A DNA stretch of 13,205 nt from Dictyocoela muelleri (taxonomy: Eukaryota > Microsporidia): positions 1 through 13,205 of the forward strand of contig SDVU01000461.1 in the NCBI GenBank assembly GCA_016256075.1, written 5' to 3'. The notes under the pieces were generated by a model that was given only the letters and a program-made list of their open reading frames with translations, was not told the origin of the DNA and did not search any database. Below, in pieces: positions 1 to 7,800 of this stretch (position 1 is its first letter; the number at the start of each line of letters is the position of its first letter). Made by a program: the position numbers and the translations under genes.

Positions 1-104
1 TTAATGTCATTCCCTCATTATTTATTAAAGAGTGACGTCAGCGGGATTCGAACCACGATACTTAATTTTTACATTCAAGAGTGTTAACCACTGAGCTATC
101 TGGC
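1..104 (-). mobile_element. tRNA-derived SINE, 5' head only (copy 1, cut by window edge)
   Basis: On the minus strand this reads like a tRNA. A Pol III box A (TAGCTCAGTGG) lies at 88-98 and a perfect box B (GGTTCGAATCC) at 44-54, and a possible anticodon stem CTTGA/TTAAG lies between them. It is not a working tRNA gene: the 3' side continues as TGACGTCACTC and does not pair with the 5' GGCCAGA, and the T stem pairs badly. The same block recurs at 2225-2323, where a further 350 bp of SINE body follows on the minus strand. Here that body would lie left of position 1, outside the window. Of the copies seen, this one has the best-kept promoter boxes, so it is probably the youngest. The 5' end is placed at 104 by comparison with copy 2. 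Confidence 0.8.
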
Positions 105-1430
105 CCCCAAAAAAAATATTTTTTTCAAATAAAAGACCAATAAGTTTTATTAAACGTTTCTAAAACTTTCTGACAATTTATCAACTATATTTATTCTTCT
201 CCAAAGATATTCAAATACATAATTTTGCATTTTTAAGTTTGGGTATAGGGTCTATTTCGGGGTAATGCTTATTTATTTATTTTAAATACCCCGTAATAGG
301 CCACAAACCGTCAAAAAGAAAAAAAAATATTTTCAATAACTATATGAAAAATAAAAACATAAGAGAACATAGTAGGAAACCAAAAACATACATTTATGAT
401 ATTTGGTAGCACTGAAATGTCTATAGACTACCAAAGACAAATAGTTATGGTAAATTAAAATAAACATTGTTCTATATGCTTAACTTCTATGGTTTTAGAG
501 CCGAACAATTTCACAATTGTGATATACACAATATAAAATTCATAATTTTTATTTTATAATTAAAATTATAAATTTTTGGATTAATAATTTACAAAATGTA
601 AATTGTTAATTTAATCTATCTAAATAATATTCAATTTAGTAATATTAAAAATAAATCTATCAATTTTAAATATAATAGAAAATGAATTCTTATAACGATT
701 GGAAAATTTTCTAGAGACAAATTCAATAAAAACATTTCCAATAAAAAAGTTTTTAGACATAAGTCTATTTTATTGAATTTTATATCCTTGAGAGTTTTTC
801 ATCAAGGACTCCTAACAATAAACAAAAAAACAGTTTGTAGTCAATTAAAGGCAGTAAATAAAAAAAACATTATCCCGGAAAAGACCCTTAAGTTTGATAT
901 ACCTCGTCATTTTTTATATCTGCCTTAAATTGAGACCACTCACACTCAATTATATTCGTGTGATAAACTCTAATTTCTTAACCCCAGTTCATAATTTACT
1001 ATTATGTGATTCCTTTCAATTTCAACGACGGGATACATAAGGATTTATAAAAAATCTGTTTTTTTTTGTTACTTTTTTCTCTTTAGTGTTTACTGAAAAC
1101 CTAAGAAAAGCATTTTTCTTATTTTTTTGTACTATATTCATACATTATATTTAGTGGTATCTTTAACTGCTCCACTAATCTCGTAAAATTTTTTATACTA
1201 GCATATTTATTAGAATATGTGTCTATAAGTATATCTTTTACAATTATGCTTTCATTAACTTGAACTGGATAATTTATTCTTTGTTTTTAACATGTTTATC
1301 GGGTTCTTTGCTATTACTTCGATATTTTGTCTTTTTATATGTGTTATTGTGCTTAGAGAAACATTTAAATTTTTATTTATATTATATTCAAAATTTTTCT
1401 CACCCAAAAGTGAATAATAAAAATATATGT
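105..1430. other. Gene-free AT-rich stretch with small hairpins
   Basis: No supportable gene was found on either strand. Visible structure: a long imperfect hairpin at 249-302 (listed separately); a hairpin with arms TTTGGTAG/CTACCAAA at 402-409 and 428-435; a perfect 12-bp palindrome TCACAATTGTGA at 511-522; and a hairpin with arms TCCTTGA/TCAAGGA at 785-791 and 802-808. About 870-1060 is less AT-biased than its surroundings and may be an old coding relic, but I could not assign it to a family. Confidence 0.55.
249..302. repeat. Imperfect hairpin (16-bp arms)
   Basis: GGTCTATTTCGGGGTA at 249-264 pairs with TACCCCGTAATAGGCC at 287-302, with one T-T mismatch and one wobble and a 22-base AT-rich loop. 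A similar sequence (GGGGTCTATACCCGGGTAAT on the minus strand) lies at about 4174-4194. This suggests that both belong to ends of related transposons, but no complete element can be drawn around this copy. Confidence 0.5.
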
Positions 1431-1436
1431 TGTGAA

Positions 1437-1765
1437 ATATAACCACACCGAGATATTATTGCCCCTGTTTAATTAAATTTCAAATTTCAAAAAATCAATT
1501 TTCGATATTAAATTTTATTAATAGCTTCATGACATAAAACGACCCCATATTTAATTAATAAAAAATATTTTTGATATAAATTTTATTAAGGATGCAAGAT
1601 AAAATATTTGCGGCATAAAACGACCCCTTATTTTATTAATAAAAATTTTATTTATTTATAATATTTTTTTTAACTATAAATTATATTTAGTTAATCATTA
1701 TTATTACAATTTAAGTTATTTTTTATTCATTAAAATTGAAATTTTTTTTGAGTTTAAATTTTTTT
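1437..1765 (+). repeat. Left terminal inverted repeat of the integrase element
   Basis: Matches the reverse complement of about 3515-3851 along its length, most clearly in CAAATTTC.AAAAATCAATTTT near the outer end and AACTATAAATTATATTTA near the inner end (about 1672-1689). It contains two spaced copies of an ATAAAACGACCCC motif about 83 bp apart (near 1534 and 1617), so the repeat itself carries an internal tandem structure. Confidence 0.75.
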
Positions 1766-1859
1766 TTGTAAATAGCCATATGTCAAAAAAGATAAGCATT
1801 AAAACTAAAGAATAAAAAAAAAATATGTTAATATACATAACCCCCACCCATAAGATTTT

Positions 1860-1872
1860 AATAAATAAGAAA
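1860..1872 (+). repeat. Target-site duplication of SINE copy 2, left
   Basis: AATAAATAAGAAA, identical to 2324-2336 and directly abutting the 3' end of the minus-strand SINE. Confidence 0.8.
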
Positions 1873-2323
1873 TATATTACATGCTGACAACATCCATAGC
1901 TGCCAACCCGGAGAGTTGTCTCCAACCATAGTCTTATTTATGACCTTTGGTCCCTGGTGTTCCAATAATACGTCACTTCCTAAGCTACCCAGAAGCCCAG
2001 CTGTATACGCTATTTTCGTTTTATCAATGACTGGTAGGATACAGGAAATTAGAGGCTTTTTCATGAAATTTTATTATCATACTTTTTGCCGAGATGCGTT
2101 GCCGTCTCATCCTCACACCTAGGAGAGTCATTTCTGCTAATTGTCATATTAGACCAAGTCTTAATCAGCTATACCACACTGGAAAAACTGTATATTATAC
2201 TATATTTCTATAGTATTTGACCGCTTAATGTCATACCCTCATTATTTATTAAAGAGTGACGTCAGCGGGATTCAGCTACAATACTTAAATTTTTCATTCA
2301 AGAGTGTTAGCCAGCTATCTGGC
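1873..2323 (-). mobile_element. Full-length tRNA-derived SINE (copy 2)
   Basis: A 451-bp element read on the minus strand. A tRNA-like head of about 99 bp (2225-2323) is followed by a body of about 350 bp (1873-2224). The head aligns with 1-104, though its box A and box B are degraded here. The body aligns along its length with 6244-6584. The element is flanked by a perfect 13-bp direct repeat AATAAATAAGAAA (1860-1872 and 2324-2336), the hallmark of insertion by target-primed reverse transcription with borrowed LINE machinery. It lies between the left inverted repeat and the integrase relic of an older element, so it inserted later. It encodes no protein; short open frames in it are incidental. 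The body does not match any SINE I can name. Confidence 0.82.
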
Positions 2324-2336
2324 AATAAATAAGAAA
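2324..2336 (+). repeat. Target-site duplication of SINE copy 2, right
   Basis: AATAAATAAGAAA, identical to 1860-1872. It begins immediately outside the tRNA-like head and therefore fixes the SINE 5' end at 2323. Confidence 0.8.
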
Positions 2337-2454
2337 AAAGAAATTAAACCATAAATCGGGAGTATTTTCCGTGAAAAAAAATTTGTATTAAAGCTGACTG
2401 TATCGAGAGAGTCTTTTTTTTTTGTAAGCATGTAAGTGATAAGATGAAACAATA

Positions 2455-3426
2455 ATCAAAATATTTCACGATGAAGACCATGATGAAATAAAAGCGGGAT
2501 TTCGTTTACGATCTTGTGCATATGGCATAATTATTCATTTGTGGCAGTTGTATTACAAAATTCGTGCCAATTGTTTACTAGAAATACTAACTATTTAAAA
2601 TTCGTGTATTTTGTATATAATTCTTATTTCCACGAGAAAGATTAATAGTAGACACACTCGATATGAGATTATATATTATCATAATGATGAATATAAATAT
2701 ATTTTTACATTCAGGGGTTCTTTTTAGAATTTCGGGAAGGATATATATGTATCAAAAAGTAAAGATTCGGATTATTTTCTAAGATCTTACTAAAACACTA
2801 ATATAAAGATGGATTTTGGTCTTTTTTCCATACAGATAATGGTATTGAGTTTGTGAATTCGACAGTAAATGTAATTTCAAAAAAAATAAAATATTACAGC
2901 AGTCCGAGAAATGCCATATAATCACAAAGCCAAGGTCAGATCGAGCCTTTAAACAGAACTATATAAGAGAGATTTCGTAAAGTTTTGAATAATAACCCTT
3001 GGATTGGATATCTCATATTTATAAAGTTTTTTTCCTATTATTATAATACTAATCACACTGCAACGGTTTTAAACCTTTTGTTTAATAAGGTATTTGATAT
3101 TGATTGGATTTTTGAAAATTTTTTATCAAAATAACACCATTAATAATATTCAAGATCTTATATGCGAATATGTCGATACTCATAAGCGAGCATAAAATAT
3201 TAGACAATACGAAAATATCATAATTTGCTTAATTGTCATGCTTGCACACATATATAATTTAAAACGCGCAGGACGAAACCATGTTTTTCAATCAATATAT
3301 TATCCCTCAGAATACCCTGTCATTAGATTACAAGACAATAATTATAAAATTCTAATCATCACAAGCGGCGAAATTATTGTAGCAAAGAGATGTTGTCCAA
3401 AGTTTCTTAGAAATAATCGAGAGTAG
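2455..3426 (+). pseudogene. Integrase (rve-type) relic of the long-TIR element
   Basis: Retroviral-type integrases join element DNA to the host genome. The relic is recognised by the catalytic-core signature HTDNGIEF at 2829-2852 and, about 20 residues on, SSPRNA followed by SQGQIEPLNRT (about 2898-2959). This is the usual spacing of the second acidic residue and the SxPR/QGxxExxNRT block in integrase cores; the E of the latter block would be the third catalytic residue. About 100 bases on comes a stretch resembling the end of the core (YNTNHTAT-like), and at 3238-3426 a short open stretch that may be the C-terminal part. The N-terminal zinc-binding half is not clearly readable. The gene is broken by several changes and cannot be active. 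Family placement (Ginger-like versus Polinton or LTR-type) rests only on the inverted repeats around it. Confidence 0.65.
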
Positions 3427-3514
3427 ATCTTTTTAACATTATTTTATTCAAACACTTTTTTTAAAGTTTATGTTATAGATTAAAATAATAAAAATATAAA
3501 AAAATCATTTAATA

Positions 3515-3851
3515 TTTTTATTTAAACTTAGAAATTTTTGTATTTAAATGAATAAAAAATACCTTAAATTATAATTAATAATGATTAATTAAATATAATT
3601 TATAGTTAATAAAATTAATTATAAATAAATATTATTTTCATTGATAAAATGGATGGGGGTGTCGTTTTCACTAAATATTTTTCTGACATCCTAAATAAAA
3701 TTTATTATCAAAAATTGATTTTTTATTAATAAAATAGGAAAGGTCGTTTTATATCATAATGCTATTATAATAAAATTCCATATCAAAAATTGATTTTTCG
3801 AAATTTGAAATTTAATTAAATATTAGCCATAATATGTCGGGGTGGTTATAT
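3515..3851 (-). repeat. Right terminal inverted repeat of the integrase element
   Basis: Reverse-complement partner of 1437-1765. The outer end on the minus strand reads ATATAACCACCCCGACATAT. The internal AAAACGAC motif recurs twice here too, in diverged form (near 3663 and 3747). The two arms differ by many substitutions and small gaps, consistent with long decay since insertion. Confidence 0.75.
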
Positions 3852-4234
3852 TCCATAACAATATATTCACAAAACTATATTTTTTCAATTTCAAATTTCA
3901 ACCCGAAAAAACAGTTTCGCTTTTCCGATAGTGTGAATAAGTGCACATCATTCTAATATCATAAGAATAGGATAAATTCTTCGTCAATTTTATTTCATAA
4001 AAACAACAGAGTTTCTTATCTCTAAAATACCGCGATTAATTGTAAATAACATAGGCGCTATGGTTGTTGATAAATATTACAGATCTTAAGTCTTTAGGTT
4101 CCCTTGAAAATTCTTTTAATGGGTTGAAAAACAATCATTTTATTGTACTGACCCTTTTTGCACTTTTAAACTGCTTAATTACCCGGGTATAGACCCCAGA
4201 GCCCAAAATTCAATTAGAGGAGGTAAACGAATAA
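3852..4234. other. Gene-free spacer between integrase element and Tigger relic
   Basis: No supportable gene. About 4077-4192 is open for some 38 codons on the plus strand but matches nothing I know. About 4174-4194 resembles, in inverted orientation, the hairpin arm at 249-269 and could be part of a terminal repeat of the neighbouring Tigger element, but no paired end was found on the far side. Confidence 0.4.
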
Positions 4235-5168
4235 TAAAATTATTTATTTGATAGTTTAAAAAACTTGTTCAGCCTGACATTGCGTATAGAATCAATAATT
4301 TGTTTATAATTTTATCCACAAGATCAATAAAATTATTGGTTTTTTTTAACATTTTTTTGTAAAAATGCTGAATAATGATAAATTGTTTAAAATTTTTCAT
4401 TTTCTATCAATATAGCAGTTTTTTTATCCATTTACACAACATTTTCAATATATTGCTGATTCGAAACCATTGAACAATGATTCCCATCATTTTTACAACC
4501 AATTTTATAATCCATCTCTATGTCATGTTTTGAATATTGTGTATTATTGTCCTTAAAAACTTTTCACAAAGGGTTGTAATTATAAATGCAGACAAATCAT
4601 CCCAGGCCATATGTATCACCGAAATATTACGAAATAATCAACTCGTTCCAGAATGGCTCTCCCCATATCTTTATTGATCAAAATTTCATTGGTCAGTTAA
4701 TGAGAAAGATGGTTTTTATATTTTAATTTAGCTGTTTATTATACCTGTATCCAATAGCTTTAGTATAGAACTGGTATTCTTTGGTAAAAATAAAAATTGA
4801 TATTTGATAAAATTAGCATTGTAAGACCCAAGCAATAATCCTCAATCAGACAGCCATTCTTTTTTCTTCTACTAATTTTTCTTTCATTTGCCGAATATAG
4901 TTAAAAAGTCTCGTCGTCCAAGACGTTTTATTGGCTCGATAAATAATGTTAATATTATCCATATTTTTATTTCTCAATATTCTCGGATTTTTATATTTTC
5001 CAATAATCAATATAGGAAACTTCTCACCTTTGTTGTTCAGACCTAAAAGACCAGTTGCCCTTGTCTTGTCAATCTTAATATTTTTATTGTCATTTAAAGC
5101 AAGGTATATTTTTTAATGTTACAAATTTTATATAAAAACTTGTTTCATCTAAATTAAAAATGTTTTGG
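4235..5168 (-). pseudogene. pogo/Tigger transposase (DDE_1), decayed C-terminal two thirds
   Basis: Tigger/pogo transposases cut and paste their element at TA dinucleotides. Reading the minus strand, the catalytic domain begins at IFNLDETSFY, with the first Asp in NLDET (5141-5155). It continues through GLNNKGEKFPILIIGK.KNPR and IYRANKTSWTTRLF to EDYC (4832-4843), which replaces the usual DNC, and ends with FLPKNTSSIL and LLDTGII (about 4740-4770). The second and third Asp are about 30 residues apart, the DD30D spacing of pogo relatives, and the first and second about 103 apart. A tryptophan-rich MAWDDLS block and a terminal LNKFFK-like tail (about 4260) follow, as in the family. Several stops and frameshifts break the gene, for example a stop just before the second Asp region and stops after about 4720. 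The N-terminal CENP-B-like DNA-binding half is not recognisable upstream, and a foldback element sits at the 5' edge. Confidence 0.75.
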
Positions 5169-5170
5169 TA

Positions 5171-5395
5171 CTACTACCTTCCTATTACACGAAATTTTTT
5201 AAGAAGAAGTAAATATGTCCCTAAGAGTAAAATTGTGTGTTAAAAACGAATATGGGTGTATTTTTTAAATATTATCATTTTTTATATAAATACTTAAAAA
5301 TACATTCATATTTGTTTTTAATACGCAATTTTACTCACAGTAACATATTTACATTTACTTCTCCACAAAAAAAATTGGTGATAGGAAGTTAGCAG
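5171..5395. mobile_element. 225-bp foldback MITE beside the Tigger catalytic domain
   Basis: The two halves are imperfect reverse complements: CTACTACCTTCCTATTAC at the left end pairs with the reverse complement of GTGATAGGAAGTTAGCAG at the right, and the arms continue inward through GTAAAATTG.GT.TTAAAAAC and ATATG..TGTATTTTT to a centre near 5283. It has no coding capacity. It lies directly upstream of the first catalytic motif of the minus-strand transposase, so it probably inserted into that gene. No clear target duplication is visible, so the superfamily is unknown. Confidence 0.65.
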
Positions 5396-5940
5396 AACAG
5401 AATTTTTTTCGATAACAAAATTTGTTTTTATTAATATAATTAAATGAAATTTATAATTATTGGCCGTTTATTTTCAAAGGTGGTTTATTTTAAAAAACAA
5501 AAAAAAATAACTTTCTTTTGATTCTAACCGTATTTATAGGAGCCTGTTTTATTCGGATAATATAGATGAATGTTTCTTTCGACATCAATGTATTTAAATA
5601 ATTACAAATTTATTGTTACGTTCATTCTGCTGAGTTAGAAAGAGTTTTATTTAGCGTATCCTCGAAATTTTAATTGGTATATTATGCGTATTCGGGAATT
5701 TCTTATTCATATCAATTCTAGCAATTCAAGCAGTTTTCTCTTCATGCCAATTATCGATATATGGGCACCACAATTTTATATAATATAAATTTATATGTTT
5801 TTGAATTTTACCTCAGAAAACACAATGGAATCTGTTAAAAACAAAATTATAGTTTAAATTCAAATAATTATCACTGTATTAGTATATAAAATGTGATATG
5901 AGTGCAATTATGATATTGCTTGGCATTCGAATAATAAATA
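5396..5940. other. AT-rich stretch, no recognised gene
   Basis: This region should hold the N-terminal half of the Tigger transposase on the minus strand if the element were complete. I looked for the helix-turn-helix and CENP-B-like motifs and found no convincing match. About 5520-5760 is less AT-biased and may be what is left of it. Confidence 0.35.
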
Positions 5941-5972
5941 TACAATCATTAGTTGCTAGAAATATTGTCGAG
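5941..5972 (+). repeat. Terminal-motif copy A (TACAATCATTAGTTGC...)
   Basis: Aligns with 6810-6840 over about 31 bases with seven differences, six of them transitions, and in inverted orientation with 8030-8060. The TA-CAGT style start is typical of Tc1/mariner/pogo ends, so this is probably the left terminus of a decayed element. No matching right terminus can be assigned with confidence. Confidence 0.45.
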
Positions 5973-6080
5973 CACGTTGAACGGAAACACAACCTAAAAC
6001 AAGATCAAGGTTAACACTATAAATCTAGTGCCGGAGACTATCCTCCAAAAATTTTCAAATTTTTTCTATTACAAATTATT

Positions 6081-6240
6081 TCTAAATAATTTTATCATTA
6101 TATTTTCTATAGAAAATTTTTATTGAAAATTATTTTTAAAATATCTGCATCGCTTTTTATCTATAAACAATTTTTATGCAAATTATTTTTATATTTTTTT
6201 TATTGCGTGTATTTCTAAATAATTTTTATTAAATTTTATT
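6081..6240. repeat. Degenerate tandem repeat, period about 54 bp
   Basis: The clearest units begin at 6106 (TCTATAGAAAATTTTTATTG) and 6160 (TCTATAAACAATTTTTATGC). Each continues with AAATTATTTTTA and a short GC-containing block (CTGCATCGC or TTGCGTGT). Partial units flank them on both sides. The array abuts the 3' end of SINE copy 3. Confidence 0.5.
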
Positions 6241-6243
6241 AAA

Positions 6244-6599
6244 TATTTATATTATGATGATATCTATAATTGTAAACCTATATAGTAGTCTCTTTCCGAG
6301 TCATTTAAACATTTAAGGACCGTATATTTTATAATACGGTCTAGGCCACCCTAAGGCACAGCTGTAGTCGCGTTTTTATATTTAATCAATGTCTTAGCAG
6401 ATAGAGATAACTAGAAGCATTTTTATTTTTTTTCTATTTTCTCGACATAATTTTCTAAGATGCGTCGCTGGCTATCATCACATCTGTAGAGTTTCTATGC
6501 TGTGACTTCCCGTTAAACCTACTCTTAATCAGCTATACTGCATAGGGATAGCTGTATATTATACTATAGTTCTATAGATATTGAGATTAATTTCGATTT
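6244..6599 (-). mobile_element. 5'-truncated SINE (copy 3)
   Basis: This minus-strand copy aligns with the body of the full-length SINE (1873-2224) over about 340 bp. The best blocks are CTTAATCAGCTATAC and TGTATATTATACTATA (6531-6569), GATGCGT (about 6460) and CAGCTGTA (about 6360). The tRNA-like head is missing beyond about 6584, as expected from incomplete reverse transcription. A possible 11-bp target duplication AATTTTATTAA lies at 6232-6242 and 6600-6610, but it is simple AT sequence and could be chance. A perfect 8-bp hairpin, GACCGTAT/ATACGGTC (6318-6325 and 6334-6341), is private to this copy. Confidence 0.65.
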
Positions 6600-6809
6600 A
6601 ATTTTATTAAGGTTACTTTAGCAGTATAAGAACCTGTACATTAAATTAAAGGTTAAACTGTTGAGATATTTTATGAATTATTTAGAATTAATTTGTTTTT
6701 GCAAGTTTTAGGGCCCAGATTTCTAGGCAAAAAACAGAAAATCTCGCTGGGGCGAATTTTGACAGCCTTATCAAGTTCGATATAAATGTTTTTTTTATCG
6801 AAAAAATTA

Positions 6810-6840
6810 TACAGTCATGGGTCGCTGGAAATATTGCCAA
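6810..6840 (+). repeat. Terminal-motif copy B (TACAGTCATGGGTCGC...)
   Basis: A second direct copy of the motif at 5941-5972. Together with the inverted copy at 8030-8060 it could bound an element of about 1.25 kb with TA at both ends. The Merlin-type relic at 6950-7400 would lie within it. Confidence 0.45.
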
Positions 6841-6949
6841 GCTGTTCGTTCCCTTTTAAAATACTTCATTTAAAAGAGACGTGAATTGTAATATCAACTG
6901 GCTGATTGTTTGTTATATATTTTTACAAAGTGCGAGTGTTAGATATATT

Positions 6950-7400
6950 TATATATGGACCGAATGAAATTGCGCACAGCATATATGACCCTTAACAAAC
7001 TGAAAGCTTTTGATATTTTACGAAAGATATCCAGCTATTTTCAACTGAAGGGAAACGAAGATGTAATATTTGATGTCGATTCTACATTATTTGTCAGGAG
7101 AGAATGTCATCGTAATTATTGAGTTTAGAGTGTGTGAGTCATTTGGGCTGTGGCGAAATAAATAAGCGTCAAACTATATTTACAGGCGAGCGGAGAAACT
7201 AGCACATAAGTATCAATTGATTTTCTAAAAAAAATGTTATTCATGACTCATTATATATTCTGTTTGCTAGAAGCCATTCAAGAGAAAATTATACATTTAG
7301 AGCGCATCTAACAGTAAAAATTCAAAATATTTCGTCGACAATAGTACAGGTGTTCATATCGATAGATTGAAAATTGCTGACCTGGTATTAAAAAGATAAA
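6950..7400 (+). pseudogene. Second Merlin/IS1595-type transposase relic
   Basis: Two separated blocks resemble ISXO2-like (Merlin) transposases, which cut and paste with a DDE-type site. At about 7057-7107 GNEDVIFDVDSTLFVRREC matches the family pattern in which (V/I)xVDE(S/T)xFxxRK carries the first catalytic Asp; here the following Glu is Ser. At about 7343-7399 STGVHIDRLKIADLVLKR matches the closing (T/P)xTGxHTxxIExxWxxxK block, again with key residues altered (E to K, W lost). About 35 residues upstream of the first block look like the helical region that precedes it. The middle, including the second Asp, is frameshifted and unreadable. This copy is more decayed than the Merlin at 8873-11925 and is not a piece of it. 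The call rests on motifs by eye and could be wrong. Confidence 0.5.
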
Positions 7401-7559
7401 TTTTTCTCGATACATTTGAAAAATCTTATTAATAGAAATATATTCACTTCAGATTATTTTTTATCGGATTGAAATGACTAATGTCTTATATTAATCAATA
7501 AAATTAATTATTAATTATTTTTTTATTTCATTTTCTTCTGTATACAGGGTTTTAAAAAT

Positions 7560-7800
7560 CTATAAAAGACCTATTTCATTTCTTTAAAAACACTCAGACA
7601 TTTCGATAAAGGGATTCATTTTTTATAAAAACACCTTTTCATTTCTATATAAAAAATTTTTCATTTATATGAAAACAATTACATATTATTAAAAAAAACT
7701 TTTTTTCATTCCTACAAAAACACTTTTTAATTTATAAAAAAAGCATTTCTTCCATTTCTTATAGAGTATTTTTTCAACTTCTATTAAGGCATTTTTATTT
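7560..7800. repeat. Degenerate tandem repeat, period about 22 bp
   Basis: About ten imperfect copies of a unit like TTCATTTCTATAAAAACACTT follow one another with frequent length changes. Nothing suggests that it is translated. Confidence 0.5.

Larger units (their letters stand above)
1437..3851. mobile_element. Integrase-bearing element with long terminal inverted repeats, fossil
   Basis: Two inverted repeats of about 335 bp, opening with ATATAACCACMCCGA, bracket a decayed retroviral-type integrase. Inverted rather than direct terminal repeats, the small size (2.4 kb) and the absence of any recognisable reverse transcriptase or capsid fit a Ginger-like integrase transposon. A deletion derivative of a Polinton-like element cannot be excluded. 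It is broken, with several breaks in the coding part and clear divergence between its two ends, so it is old. A SINE has since inserted at 1873-2323. Exact outer limits are uncertain: weak inverted similarity continues some 25-30 bp beyond both ends, and I see no convincing target duplication. Confidence 0.65.

Noticed and set aside
1-104. A functional tRNA gene on the minus strand
   Set aside because: Box A and box B are good, but the acceptor and T stems do not pair and the block recurs as the head of a dispersed SINE.
511-522. TCACAATTGTGA as an operator-like regulatory site
   Set aside because: A 12-bp palindrome in AT-rich eukaryotic DNA with no gene nearby is readily explained by chance.
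1255-1446. Two overlapping 60-codon frames near 1350
   Set aside because: Low-complexity AT-rich sequence with no motif, partly inside the inverted repeat of the integrase element.
1858-2122. Open frames of 68 codons on both strands as small genes
   Set aside because: They fall in the SINE body, overlap each other on opposite strands, match no family, and are not kept in the second SINE copy.
1437-3851. An LTR retrotransposon
   Set aside because: The terminal repeats are inverted, not direct, and no reverse transcriptase, protease or capsid block is visible.
4077-4192. Short plus-strand coding exon (about 38 codons)
   Set aside because: No family match, no start context or splice signals that I trust, and it overlaps a possible transposon end.
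7560-7800. CRISPR array
   Set aside because: The repeats are degenerate, contiguous without unique spacers, and in a eukaryotic transposon setting.
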